From contig SVEC01000014.1 in assembly GCA_015057555.1 (NCBI GenBank), positions 1-64,000 of the forward strand: a stretch of DNA of 64,000 nucleotides, in the 5' to 3' direction. Position numbers and translations under genes: made by a program. The notes below the pieces were generated by a model that saw nothing but the letters and a program-made list of their open reading frames with translations, did no database searches and was not told the DNA's origin. This DNA comes from Lachnospiraceae bacterium. Its GTDB lineage: Bacteria; Bacillota; Clostridia; Lachnospirales; Lachnospiraceae. How positions within the stretch are numbered: the first letter of the stretch is position 1; every line of letters begins with the position of its first letter. Of the stretch, positions 1-8,921 are shown piece by piece.

Positions 1-42
1 CCTGTCTACGATAAAGACGACACATTATGATTTTTATATAAA

Positions 43-70
43 GAATGCCGCAGAGAAATCTGCGGCATTC
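43..70 (-). terminator. Hairpin, probable guaA terminator
   Basis: A perfect 12-bp stem (GAATGCCGCAGA) closes a GAAA loop. On the minus strand, after the guaA stop about 100 nt upstream, it is followed by TTTATATAAAAA, a broken U-tract. It could instead end a gene lying left of the window, so the assignment to guaA is an inference. Confidence 0.5.
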
Positions 71-174
71 ACATTACATATATTCAAATCATTCTGATAA
101 CAAATTGATAACACTTTTTTGCAACCACGCCTCCCAAAAATCCAGTGTTTTCGGGCATTTCCAGCGTTTTTCTC

Positions 175-1467
175 CTACTCGAACTCTATAGTCGCTACTG
201 GCTTCTTAGTTAACTCATAACATACTCTATTAACACTTGGAACCTCAGTTGTGATTCTGTCCACAACCTTCTCCAAGAAATCATAATCAAGTCTTTCTAT
301 CTCAGCTGTCATTGCATCAATAGTATTAACCGCTCTGATAACTACCATATATCCCATGCTTCTCTCGTGGTTTCTTACACCTACTGCCTTGAAGTCTGGA
401 ATTACTGTGAAGTACTGCCATACCTTCTTGTCAAGACCTGCCTTTGCAAACTCCTCACGAAGGATTGCGTCTGCCTCACGAAGGGCATTAAGACGCTCAC
501 GAGTAATGGCGCCAAGGCAACGTACTCCAAGTCCTGGACCTGGGAATGGCTGACGGTATACCATCTCTGCTGGAAGACCAAGCTCAACTCCACAAGCTCT
601 AACCTCATCCTTGAAGAGCTGTGCAAGTGGCTCTACAAGACCGAACTGAAGGTCCTCAGGAAGTCCTCCTACGTTGTGGTGTGACTTAACTGCCTTTGCA
701 GTCTTTGTACCACTCTCTATAATGTCTGGGTAGATTGTTCCCTGTCCAAGGAAGTCAATGCCCTCAAGCTTTCTAGCTTCCTCTGCGAATACCTCGATGA
801 ACTCCTTACCGATAATCTTTCTCTTCTGCTCTGGCTCGTCCACACCTGCAAGAAGGTCTAAGAAACGGTCTGTAGCATCAACGTAGATAAGCTCTGCATC
901 AAGCTGGTTCTTAAATACATCGATAACGTTCTCTGACTCATTCTTACGCATAAGGCCGTGGTTTACGTGAACACACACAAGCTGCTTGCCAATAGCCTTG
1001 ATTAAAAGTGCTGCAACTACTGATGAATCAACTCCGCCTGAAAGTGCAAGAAGTACCTTCTTGTCACCAACCTGCTTACGAATAAGCTCAACCTGATCTG
1101 CGATGAAGTTCTTCATGTTCCAATTTGCCTCTGACTTACAAGTATCGAATACGAACTTCTTAATCACATCCTCTGCTGGCATAGTGTCGTACTTCTCGTC
1201 ACACTTTGCTGTTGGATGATCTATAGACATCACAGGATATCCACAGTCGTAGATTGCCGGGTCAACATCTACTGCTACACCGTCTACTACACGGTTCTCA
1301 CCACCATTTAAGATGATACCCTTTACATTATTAAGAGCCTTAAGTGCCTCTGGCGTAATGTCGTGTGGGTGAATCTCACTGTACACGCCCATGTCACGAA
1401 TCTGTCTTGCAATAACTGTGTTTTCTGTGCTTCCCATATCGAGAATAACAATCATATCCTGCTTCAT
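175..1467 (-). CDS. guaA: GMP synthase with degenerate amidotransferase domain
   Basis: GMP synthase adenylates XMP and aminates it to GMP. The ATP pyrophosphatase domain is intact: PP-loop SGGVDSS at residues 143-149, then a full C-terminal dimerisation domain with QPFPGPGLGVR and a terminal VATIEFE. The N-terminal class I glutaminase is a remnant of about 110 residues against about 190 normally. The nucleophile-elbow position reads PVMSID where active enzymes have PVLGIC, so Cys is replaced by Asp83, and the part carrying the catalytic His and Glu is absent. The protein is 430 aa, while complete enzymes are usually 510-525. The start was placed at the ATG at 1467 because AAGGAGAG lies just upstream; a longer frame reaching 1515 has no such site. 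By inference the enzyme is ammonia-dependent, or relies on a separate glutaminase not seen here. Confidence 0.93.
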   Translation of the reverse strand: MKQDMIVILDMGSTENTVIARQIRDMGVYSEIHPHDITPEALKALNNVKGIILNGGENRVVDGVAVDVDPAIYDCGYPVMSIDHPTAKCDEKYDTMPAEDVIKKFVFDTCKSEANWNMKNFIADQVELIRKQVGDKKVLLALSGGVDSSVVAALLIKAIGKQLVCVHVNHGLMRKNESENVIDVFKNQLDAELIYVDATDRFLDLLAGVDEPEQKRKIIGKEFIEVFAEEARKLEGIDFLGQGTIYPDIIESGTKTAKAVKSHHNVGGLPEDLQFGLVEPLAQLFKDEVRACGVELGLPAEMVYRQPFPGPGLGVRCLGAITRERLNALREADAILREEFAKAGLDKKVWQYFTVIPDFKAVGVRNHERSMGYMVVIRAVNTIDAMTAEIERLDYDFLEKVVDRITTEVPSVNRVCYELTKKPVATIEFE

Positions 1468-1691
1468 TTTTGCTCTCCTTTTGATAAAAATAAGATAGTT
1501 GTAATTATATATCAAAATTTCTCCTGTGAAAAGAATTTTTTGTTGGTAAAAAGAACTTTTTTTGCATTTTTTACAAATACGATAAAATCACATTTTATTC
1601 TGAACATTTTTTAGTAATTTTACTACTAGCTAAGTATATAAAATGCGAAGCAACACATTTTTCATAACTCAATCCCTAATAAACAATTGCT

Positions 1692-1720
1692 TTTTTCGAC
1701 ATTTTCCTATATTCTATAAT
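1692..1720 (+). promoter_or_regulatory. Candidate glnA promoter
   Basis: A perfect TATAAT at 1715-1720 lies 34 bp before the glnA start. A weak -35 (TTTTTC, 1692-1697) sits 17 bp upstream. No clear GlnR-type operator was recognised. The glnA ribosome binding site GGAGGT is at 1741-1746. Confidence 0.4.
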
Positions 1721-1754
1721 TACTTATATAAATGTATTACGGAGGTATTTTTCA

Positions 1755-3179
1755 ATGGCTAGAACAGCACAAGAGCTTATGGATATGATTAAGGACAATA
1801 ATATCCAGATGATCGACTTTAAGATTGTAGACATTAACGGTCAGTTCCGTCACGTTACAATCCCAGCAGGTCAGTTCTCAGAATCAACTTTAACAGAGGG
1901 TATCGGATTTGATGCTTCTAACTACGGCTACGCAGTAGTTGAGAAGAGTGATATGGTATTTATACCGGACCTTGACACAGCTATGGTTGACCCATTCTGT
2001 GGTGTTCCTACTCTCTCTATTACAGGTAATGCGATGGTTATCGATTACCCTAACAACAGACCTTTAGACCAGTATCCACGTAACATCGTACTTGCTGCAG
2101 AGCAGTATATGAAGGACACAGGAATTGCAGATACTATGCTTATCCTTCCTGAGTTTGAGTTCCACCTTTTTGATGATGCAGGCTGGTCAGTTTCACCTGA
2201 GAAGATTTCTATGCATGTAGACACTTCACAGGCTTACTGGAATTCTGATACTGAGGGCAAGGGCTGTGTAGTTGCTCACCAGAAGAACTACCATGTTGCT
2301 AAGCCATTTGATACTTCTTACGAGTGTCGTTCAGAGATGTGTCTTGAGATGGAGAAGGCTGGAATTCCTATAAAGTATCACCACCCAGAGGTTGGTGCTG
2401 CAGGACAGTTTGAGATTGAGCCTATGCTTGGTCAAATGTCTAAGATGGCAGACGCTACTATGATGATTAAATATATTATTCACAATACGGCTCTTAAGTA
2501 TGGCAAGGTTGCTACATTTATGCCAAAGCCAGTTTACGGTGAGGCTGGAAATGGTATGCATGTACATATGCTTCTTCTTAAGGACGGAGAGCCAGTGTTC
2601 TCAGATGACAATGGTTACTCACACTTAAGTGAGACAGCTCACTACTTTATGGGTGGTCTCTTAAAGCACATTTCTTCACTTTGTGCTATCACTAATCCAA
2701 GTACTAACTCATTTAAGAGACTTGTACCTGGCTTTGAGGCTCCAGTTACTGTTGGTTACGCTACTTCAAATCGTAGTGCAGTTATCCGTATCCCGGCTTA
2801 CGCTAAGACTCCTAACCTAAGAAGATTCGAGATTCGTAACCCAGATGCTACCTGTAACCCATATCTTGCTTACGCAGCTATTCTTATGGCTGGTCTTGAT
2901 GGTGTTAAGAATAAGATTGATCCTAAGGCTAATGGCTGGGGACCATACGACTTTAATCTTTACAACCTATCAGATGAGGAGAAGGCTAAGCTTTCAAGTC
3001 TTCCTACTACTCTTGATGCAGCACTTGATGCTCTTGAGGCTGACCACGATTACCTTACCGCAGGTGGGGTATTCCCAGAGCAGCTTATTAAGAACTTTAT
3101 CGCTAACAAGAGAAAGGAATGCTTTGAGCTTTCTAAGATTCCTCATCCAGCGGAGTTTGATAGGTATTTTAATCTTTAA
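1755..3179 (+). CDS. glnA: Type I glutamine synthetase, GSI-beta-like
   Basis: Glutamine synthetase makes glutamine from glutamate, ammonia and ATP. The 474-aa length, the roughly 25-residue insertion after EFEFHLFDD, and the NLYNL segment resemble the beta form (about 470 aa, as in enteric bacteria) more than the about 440-aa alpha form usual in Firmicutes. Tyr403 in NLYNL aligns with the tyrosine adenylylated in enteric enzymes, but no adenylyltransferase is in the window. Conserved signatures include KPVYGEAGNGMH, NPSTNSFKRLVPG and NRSAVIRIP. It is a single-gene unit on the plus strand, divergent from guaA by 287 bp, and ends just before the structured element at 3192. Regulation through adenylylation is possible but not shown. 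Confidence 0.96.
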   Translation: MARTAQELMDMIKDNNIQMIDFKIVDINGQFRHVTIPAGQFSESTLTEGIGFDASNYGYAVVEKSDMVFIPDLDTAMVDPFCGVPTLSITGNAMVIDYPNNRPLDQYPRNIVLAAEQYMKDTGIADTMLILPEFEFHLFDDAGWSVSPEKISMHVDTSQAYWNSDTEGKGCVVAHQKNYHVAKPFDTSYECRSEMCLEMEKAGIPIKYHHPEVGAAGQFEIEPMLGQMSKMADATMMIKYIIHNTALKYGKVATFMPKPVYGEAGNGMHVHMLLLKDGEPVFSDDNGYSHLSETAHYFMGGLLKHISSLCAITNPSTNSFKRLVPGFEAPVTVGYATSNRSAVIRIPAYAKTPNLRRFEIRNPDATCNPYLAYAAILMAGLDGVKNKIDPKANGWGPYDFNLYNLSDEEKAKLSSLPTTLDAALDALEADHDYLTAGGVFPEQLIKNFIANKRKECFELSKIPHPAEFDRYFNL

Positions 3180-3191
3180 TCAATAAAACCT

Positions 3192-3316
3192 AAAGGCTGT
3201 GCGGATTTACGTAACATCCCGGTCTGCCTAGGGTTGGTCCACGCTGACACTTAAGACGGTCAGCTTAGTCCCAACCCTGTCGCGCCCGGTTGGTACATTT
3301 ATTGCGCACAGCCTTT
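3192..3316. ncRNA. 125-nt structured repeat element, copy 1
   Basis: The outer 12-bp stem AAAGGCTGTGCG/CGCACAGCCTTT encloses CCGG/CCGG pairing, an AGGGTTGG/CCAACCCT stem and a GCTGAC/GTCAGC apical hairpin. A 16-nt block (3218-3233) and a 25-nt block (3275-3299) are identical in copy 2 at 30656-30780. The element lies between the convergent ends of glnA and the histidine kinase gene. Both flanks carry T-rich runs on the outgoing strand, so it could act as a two-way terminator, but the conserved interior suggests more. The transcribed strand is unknown, and I could not match it to a named RNA family. Confidence 0.7.
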
Positions 3317-3334
3317 ATTATTTTCCTCATCAAT

Positions 3335-4324
3335 TTACGCTCTATACATCTTTATGTTAAAAGTACTACCCTTGTCCTTTTCACTTTCCACTGTGATATT
3401 TCCATTCTGTCTCATAATTATCTGCTTGGACATGGAAAGACCTATTCCCACGCTGCTGTTTGATGAGCCTGGTGCTTTGTAGAAGCGCTTAAATATGTAT
3501 GGTAGGTGGTCTTTTTCTATTCCCTCTCCTGTGTCTGTTATTGTTATTTCAGTAGCTAGGTTGTTTTGCTCTACCTTTATTCTAACACTTCCCTCAGATG
3601 GGGTGTGCTCGATACAGTTTTTCACTATATTGGATATAGCTTCAGTGGTCCATTGCTTATCACAAGTTATGTAAACTTCGTCAGGACATTCAAGAGAAAG
3701 TTCTACATCCTTTACCTCTGCTATTATCTCGAAGGTTTCCATTATACCATCAAGCATTCCCCTAAGATTATTCTTTTCTTTTTTTAGCTCAAGCATATCT
3801 GCCTCAAGCTGTGATAGAGTGAGAAGATTTCTTATAAGCCAAGTTATTCTCTTAGTCTGCTGATCTATCTTTGCCACATAGTCAAGACGCTTTTCCTCTG
3901 ACAAATCAGGTGCCTTAAGCAAGTCTGTCATAAGAGTTATGGCCGTAAGAGGTGTCTTTATCTGATGAGATATGTCTGATAACATATCTACCATATAGCT
4001 CTTCTGCTTTTTCTCTCCGGAATACATTTCCTTAAGCTGTGCCACTAGCTTATATATCTCACTTTCAAGGATTCCAAGCTGTCCTTCACTGATTCCCTCC
4101 ATAGCAGGAAGCTCTAAATTGTCCTGAACTCTCATAAGATATATGATTAGATCTGCCAGCTTGTTCTCACGCTTTTTGTAAGCAACATAAGCTACTACAA
4201 CCATAGCTACCATGGAAAATCCTAGTATAATCAGAACCCCTAGTGGGCTATGGGTAAATACACATATTAATATTCCTACTATAATTGCTATAACTGCAAT
4301 TATAAGTTGTATCATAATTTCCAT
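3335..4324 (-). CDS. Sensor histidine kinase, intramembrane-sensing type
   Basis: This is the sensor of the pair with the response regulator 13 bp upstream. Two membrane segments (about residues 5-22 and 28-48) are joined by a very short loop, so there is no real extracellular sensor domain. The dimerisation domain has the H-box SDISHQIKTPL with the phosphorylatable His120. The HATPase domain shows N (NIVKNCIEHTP), DTGEGIEKDHLPYIFKRFY and GIGLSMSKQI boxes. Such kinases often take their signal from an ABC transporter encoded next to them (Bce type). Here an exporter follows directly, so control of that exporter, perhaps in response to a cell-wall-active peptide, is a reasonable inference. GGGGAA precedes the start. 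Confidence 0.9.
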   Translation of the reverse strand: MEIMIQLIIAVIAIIVGILICVFTHSPLGVLIILGFSMVAMVVVAYVAYKKRENKLADLIIYLMRVQDNLELPAMEGISEGQLGILESEIYKLVAQLKEMYSGEKKQKSYMVDMLSDISHQIKTPLTAITLMTDLLKAPDLSEEKRLDYVAKIDQQTKRITWLIRNLLTLSQLEADMLELKKEKNNLRGMLDGIMETFEIIAEVKDVELSLECPDEVYITCDKQWTTEAISNIVKNCIEHTPSEGSVRIKVEQNNLATEITITDTGEGIEKDHLPYIFKRFYKAPGSSNSSVGIGLSMSKQIIMRQNGNITVESEKDKGSTFNIKMYRA

Positions 4325-4337
4325 TATTTGTTCCCCA

Positions 4338-5033
4338 CTATTCCATTAGATATCCTATACCTCTAACGGTCTGAATAAGCTGATTTTCATCTGTATCCCC
4401 AAGCTTCTTTCTAAGTCTCTTTATGTACACGCTAAGGGTATTGTCATTTACAAAGTCCCCAGCCTCGTCCCATATCTGATTAAGGATCTGCTGTCTGGAC
4501 AGATTCTTTCCTCTGTGCTGGATAAATATAAGCAAAAGCTTATACTCCATGGCAGTTAAAACTATTTCCTCGCCATCACGATATACCTTTGCAGTATTTA
4601 TATTAATCTGGTTTTCTCCCACCATAACAATTCCATTATCTGAAGCTCCACCTGTAGAAGAACCGCTCATTGCACCACTTCTTCTAAGTATAGCCTTCAT
4701 CCTGGCAAGAAGCTCCCTTATACGAAATGGCTTTGCTATATAATCATCTGCTCCCTGCTCTAGGGCAAGTACAGTATGTACCTCATCATCACAGGCTGTA
4801 AGAAAAAGTATAGGAATCTGACTTTTCTCTCTAACCTTCCTGCATATCTGATAACCGTCCCCATCTGGTAGCATCACATCCAGCAGGCATATATTTATGT
4901 CTGTCACTGAGTCCACTATGTGAAATGCATCCTTCATAGTGGACGCATTTACCACCTCATAGCCCTCCTGCTCTAGGGATATCTTTAGACCTTCCATGAT
5001 TATGGAATCGTCCTCAACAACTAAAACCTTCAT
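4338..5033 (-). CDS. OmpR/PhoB-family response regulator
   Basis: The receiver domain is at residues 1-120, with acidic residues in VVEDD, the phosphoacceptor Asp52 in LLDVMLPDGDG, and the conserved Lys in IAKPF. A C-terminal winged helix (about 135-230) carries TAMEYKLLL, VYIKRLRKKLG and RGIGYLME. The start was set at the ATG at 5033 because AAGGAGAT lies directly upstream; the longer frame to 5066 has no such site and would run into the hairpin element upstream. It is followed by its kinase with a 13-bp gap. The likely target is the neighbouring ABC exporter operon, which is inferred from context only. Confidence 0.92.
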   Translation of the reverse strand: MKVLVVEDDSIIMEGLKISLEQEGYEVVNASTMKDAFHIVDSVTDINICLLDVMLPDGDGYQICRKVREKSQIPILFLTACDDEVHTVLALEQGADDYIAKPFRIRELLARMKAILRRSGAMSGSSTGGASDNGIVMVGENQININTAKVYRDGEEIVLTAMEYKLLLIFIQHRGKNLSRQQILNQIWDEAGDFVNDNTLSVYIKRLRKKLGDTDENQLIQTVRGIGYLME

Positions 5034-5057
5034 AATAATCTCCTTCACATTTCTACA

Positions 5058-5236
5058 TACGCGCACACCCCCGTAATCACCTGCCGGTAATTACGGGGGG
5101 GCGTAACCAGGCCTTCGCTACGCTGGGCCTGGTTCGCGCACATTCGCCAAAGGCAGTCTAACAAATATGCCCGCTTGAAAGCAAGCTTTCAGCGGGCACA
5201 TTCATTATCCTACCCTTGGCTCATTGTGTTCGCGTA
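5058..5236. repeat. Multi-hairpin intergenic element, copy A
   Basis: The stretch folds into nested inverted repeats: outer TACGCGCACAC/GTGTTCGCGTA with one mismatch, CCCCCGTAAT/ATTACGGGGG, AACCAGGCC/GGCCTGGTT, and TGCCCGCT..AAAGC/GCTTTC.AGCGGGCA. Read on the minus strand it shares short blocks (CAATGAGCCA, an AGCTTGCT hairpin loop, GGCGAA) with the elements at 15391 and 34858. It fills the gap between the exporter permease stop and the response regulator start. It may be a mobile or RNA-type repeat of this genome. Confidence 0.55.
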
Positions 5237-5238
5237 CA

Positions 5239-8049
5239 TTATACACTCTCTCTGCGTATATCTTCAATAATATTTTCATTTTTTTCTGTTTTAAAGCTTA
5301 CAAATGTTACTGCAAAGAGGGCTACTGTTGCTGCAAGGATTGCTACTACATATATCATCCAAGGTACTTCTATCTTCACAAATCCGTACATATCCATAAG
5401 TGTATTCTTAATAAATATAATTACCGGTGTAGCCACAAGCACTGCCACAGCTACCGCTCTTATAAGTATCTGGCCACTTTCTAAAGCAAGCATCTTAATC
5501 ATCTGCTTATCTGTCATACCCATTGAACGAAGAACTGCAAATTCCTTCTTCTGAGTAGAGATTCTTCCCTTTGTTGAATTGTAAAGGTTAAGAAGACAGA
5601 TGATTGATGTGAGGGCTACAAAGCAGATTAGAAGGATTCTAATTACTGAATTAAGGGCAGTTTCTAAGGTCTTTGTATCAAGCATTTCCTTACCGTATAC
5701 AAGTATTCCTTCTCCTTCGTTTTTAACAGCTAATGCAAGCTCCCCAAGCTCCTTATAAAGCTCACAGTCCTGATTAGAGAATTTTACCATCACATCCCTA
5801 AATACCATTCCACTGTACTCATCAGTACATATAATCTGTCTCATCTCCTCCATAGTATCAAGCTTAGTTATAATCCACATATTTTGGGAGTGCAATGTAA
5901 CATAGTCCTCTAAAGACTCTCTATCAGCTACTGCTGCCACAGTTACATTTATATCCTCATACTCCTTAGTGTCAGAATCATACACATGAAGAGGGAACTC
6001 ATCTCCTACATTTTTCGCAAATGCATTTTCAATCTCATAGAACTTATAATCAGCTGTATCACCAAACACCATATTGTCAGTTGAAACCTCTGCAAAGCCT
6101 ACAAGAATTACAGGTGCCTTAGTGTCATCATTTAATATAGTTTTATCTACGCCACAAGCCTCAGCTATCTGGTCAAAGTGTGCATCATCAAATGCCATAA
6201 CACTTACATCTTTATACTTTAAAGGATGTGGGTTTCTCATTCGCTCTCTATCCTCTTCAGGCACACCATATGCATCAAATATATTTTCCCTTGCCTGGTT
6301 ATACTCCTGTCCGATTACATTCTCATCCACAAATGCCATATTGAAGTCATATACATATTCCACAACATCTTCTACATTTTCATCATTACGAGCCTTACCT
6401 ATTAATTCCTGCATCTGCTCCTCGTAATCATCTCCCACGTAATTTTGTATCACAAAATCATTCTCATAATTTACACTGATGTTGTCATCATCTACCAACA
6501 CATGAGATATCATAGTTGTAAGCAGGTTTGATGAAAATGCTGTAATAATAAGAATCATAATAAATACTGCCACAGCACCGATAATTCCTCTAGTCTTCTT
6601 TTTCTTTCTCTTTACTGAGTTTGCTGCAAGAAGACCCTCTGCTCCGAAAAGCTTTATAGCAAGCTTATTTACCTTATGTGTTTTCTTGCTTCTGGATGCA
6701 TTTCCTCTGATACACTCTATAGGTCCAATCTTACCGATTTTTCTAGCTGGAAGGTAAGCTGAAATCCAAACTGTAAATACTGAGAATACTATTGTAAATA
6801 ACACTCCTATAAGTGATATATTAAGTGGTACCTTATCAAAGCCTACATTTGAATAAATACCAAGCAAAGTATCCATGTAAGGCTTCAAAATTGTCATACC
6901 AAGCTTAACTACTCCGAGTCCTACTAAGAATCCAACTGGAAGGGATACAAGTAATAAACTAAATGCCTCATAATACACACTACTTCTCTTCTGCTTTCCT
7001 GTTGCACCAACTGATGAAAGCATTCCAAGGTATTTGCTTCTCTCCTCAAAGGACATATTGAATACATTGTAGATAAGTATTACTGATGCAACGATTATAA
7101 TCACTACGAAGAATATTGTCATAATATCAACCATGCCGCTAATGGTTGAGTCAGGTGAGTTTCCTGAGAAGGCAAGGAGAATACCGTTGAATTCTATGTT
7201 ATCATAGCCACCTACAATTTCCTCTATCCCATTATATTCTCCGTCAAGCTTACTTAAGTTAAATCTGATAGATACATTAAATGTGCCATCTATAGTAGCA
7301 TTATCATCCTGTAAAGTAATAGCTGTGTAAGCTGCTGAGTCTTCAGCCTCATAGATTGGTCTCTCAACGAAACCAACCACCTTATATGTAGTAGTAAAGC
7401 CTGTATACTCTCTTTCCTCTACAAACTCTTCAACAGGGTCTGTATCCTCTGGGGCGAAGTAGAAGAAGTTATCCGGTGCCTCTACATAATCGCCTGGCTG
7501 TAAAACCAAATTATAGTATGGGAATATAGTATTGGTTTTGCTATTTTCACTCTTGCTCAAAAATCTCTTAAAGCAATCCACAGATATCTCATCCCCAATC
7601 TTAATATCTGCACCATCATTTTTTGCATCCACACAAAGTACAAGCTCTCCGGCTTTTTCCGGGAATCTTCCCTCTGCAAGCCTCATATTCATCCAGTCAA
7701 AGTTTTCCTTGCTGTAGGCCTTAAGGTTAATGTAAGGTCTAACAGGATTTGCTGACTGCTCAAATACAGATAAATCATATCCTACTGATACTGCAGTTTC
7801 ATCTACCGCTTCAAGATTTTTAATCTTCTCATACTGGCTAGCATCTACATCATAAGCATTGATATGCCACTTACCCTGACTCTGTGATGCAAGTATCTCT
7901 AAGTAATTAACCGCTGTATCCTTTCCCACGAATACGCAAGTCATAAGCATTACCATAAATATTATTCCAAAAAGAGTTGTCATTGTTCTCTTCTTGTTTT
8001 TCTTCATATATTCCTTTGTTACCTGAAATACTATTTTCTTATTACTCAT
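5239..8049 (-). CDS. FtsX-family ABC exporter permease
   Basis: This is a large permease (936 aa) of the FtsX/MacB/Vex type with two copies of the core. It has an N-terminal membrane segment (about 20-40), a large external domain to about residue 300, and a three-helix FtsX core with the IYNVFNMSFEERSKYLGMLSSVGAT motif. A second external domain is followed by a C-terminal core with TQKKEFAVLRSMGMTDKQ. It pairs with the ATPase upstream, overlapping it by 8 nt (ATGAGTAA), which implies translational coupling. The ATG at 8049 is preferred over a TTG at 8064. The family exports peptides, lipoproteins or lipids, or works in antimicrobial-peptide resistance. The adjacent two-component system favours the last role, but the substrate is unknown. 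Confidence 0.88.
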   Translation of the reverse strand: MSNKKIVFQVTKEYMKKNKKRTMTTLFGIIFMVMLMTCVFVGKDTAVNYLEILASQSQGKWHINAYDVDASQYEKIKNLEAVDETAVSVGYDLSVFEQSANPVRPYINLKAYSKENFDWMNMRLAEGRFPEKAGELVLCVDAKNDGADIKIGDEISVDCFKRFLSKSENSKTNTIFPYYNLVLQPGDYVEAPDNFFYFAPEDTDPVEEFVEEREYTGFTTTYKVVGFVERPIYEAEDSAAYTAITLQDDNATIDGTFNVSIRFNLSKLDGEYNGIEEIVGGYDNIEFNGILLAFSGNSPDSTISGMVDIMTIFFVVIIIVASVILIYNVFNMSFEERSKYLGMLSSVGATGKQKRSSVYYEAFSLLLVSLPVGFLVGLGVVKLGMTILKPYMDTLLGIYSNVGFDKVPLNISLIGVLFTIVFSVFTVWISAYLPARKIGKIGPIECIRGNASRSKKTHKVNKLAIKLFGAEGLLAANSVKRKKKKTRGIIGAVAVFIMILIITAFSSNLLTTMISHVLVDDDNISVNYENDFVIQNYVGDDYEEQMQELIGKARNDENVEDVVEYVYDFNMAFVDENVIGQEYNQARENIFDAYGVPEEDRERMRNPHPLKYKDVSVMAFDDAHFDQIAEACGVDKTILNDDTKAPVILVGFAEVSTDNMVFGDTADYKFYEIENAFAKNVGDEFPLHVYDSDTKEYEDINVTVAAVADRESLEDYVTLHSQNMWIITKLDTMEEMRQIICTDEYSGMVFRDVMVKFSNQDCELYKELGELALAVKNEGEGILVYGKEMLDTKTLETALNSVIRILLICFVALTSIICLLNLYNSTKGRISTQKKEFAVLRSMGMTDKQMIKMLALESGQILIRAVAVAVLVATPVIIFIKNTLMDMYGFVKIEVPWMIYVVAILAATVALFAVTFVSFKTEKNENIIEDIRRESV

Positions 8050-8746
8050 TGACCTTTCCCCCAAGTACTCTTATTCTCTCGTCCCTAGTTAACTTTCCAT
8101 CTTCTATGTAAATAATTCTATCTGCCTGTAATGCAATACTCTCATCATGTGTGATAAGAATTAATGTCTGCTTCTGCTTTCTGTTTGACTCCTTAAGAAG
8201 CTTCATAATCTCCTCGCCGGTCTTTCTGTCAAGGTTTCCTGTTGGCTCGTCTGCAAGAACGATTGCAGGCTTGTTAAACATGGCTCTTCCGATTGATACT
8301 CTCTGCTGCTGTCCTCCTGATAACTGACTTGGAAGATTCTTTCTTCTATCTGTAAGTCCGATTTGCTCTACTATCTTATCAAGTCTCTCCGGATCCATTT
8401 TTCTTCCATCAAGTAAGTGTGGAAGCATAATGTTCTCGTCTACATTTAACACTGGCATCAGATTGTAGAACTGATAGATAAGTCCAATCTGTCTTCTTCT
8501 AAATATCGCAAGTTTGTCCTCATTTAAGCTGTGAATGTCTGTATCCTCAATGAACACCTTTCCACTTGTTGGCTTATCAACTCCACCTAAGATATGAAGC
8601 AGTGTTGACTTACCACTTCCTGAAGGTCCGATGATTGATACGAACTCTCCCTTCTCTACGCTAAAGCTTACATTGTCTAAGGCTTTGATTTTGGTGTTCC
8701 CCTCACCGTACTCCTTAGTTAAGTTTTCGCATCTTAAAATTTCCAT
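8042..8746 (-). CDS. ABC exporter ATP-binding protein (LolD/MacB type)
   Basis: ATPase of 234 aa energising the FtsX-like permease downstream. It carries Walker A GPSGSGKST, Q-loop IGLIYQFYNLMPVLNV, the signature LSGGQQQR, Walker B IVLADEPTGNLD and the switch His in LITHDE. Sequence around the Q-loop and ADEPTGNLD is typical of the subfamily including LolD, MacB, FtsE and BceA. The ATG at 8746 was chosen because GGGAGG lies 8 nt upstream; a frame extended to 8764 lacks this. It is the first gene of a two-gene operon, with the perfect inverted repeat at 8868-8915 upstream. Confidence 0.92.
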   Translation of the reverse strand: MEILRCENLTKEYGEGNTKIKALDNVSFSVEKGEFVSIIGPSGSGKSTLLHILGGVDKPTSGKVFIEDTDIHSLNEDKLAIFRRRQIGLIYQFYNLMPVLNVDENIMLPHLLDGRKMDPERLDKIVEQIGLTDRRKNLPSQLSGGQQQRVSIGRAMFNKPAIVLADEPTGNLDRKTGEEIMKLLKESNRKQKQTLILITHDESIALQADRIIYIEDGKLTRDERIRVLGGKVNE

Positions 8747-8867
8747 TTGTTTTTCCTCCCGCAATTCTATTTCTTGTATTCTTTTTTGGCTTTCTCCTTG
8801 CTACGGATTAGCTCTTGCTTACTAGCTTGATGTTAATATAACAGATTATTTATGATTATAAATGACT

Positions 8868-8915
8868 GTGAGATGAAAAAATAGTGACAGTTTTGTCACT
8901 ATTTTTTCATCTCAC
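8868..8915 (-). terminator. 22-bp perfect inverted repeat, probable terminator
   Basis: The arms GTGAGATGAAAAAATAGTGACA and its exact complement flank a 4-nt loop (GTTT). It begins 7 bp after the DUF3137 gene stop on the minus strand, so termination is the simplest reading. The A/T-rich middle of the stem and the lack of a clear T-tract after it are unusual for an intrinsic terminator. Confidence 0.55.
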
Positions 8916-8921
8916 ATCATT

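Noticed and set aside
1363-1614. Plus-strand frame of 83 codons near the guaA start
   Set aside because: It is antisense to guaA and its upstream region, with no ribosome binding site and no recognisable protein pattern.
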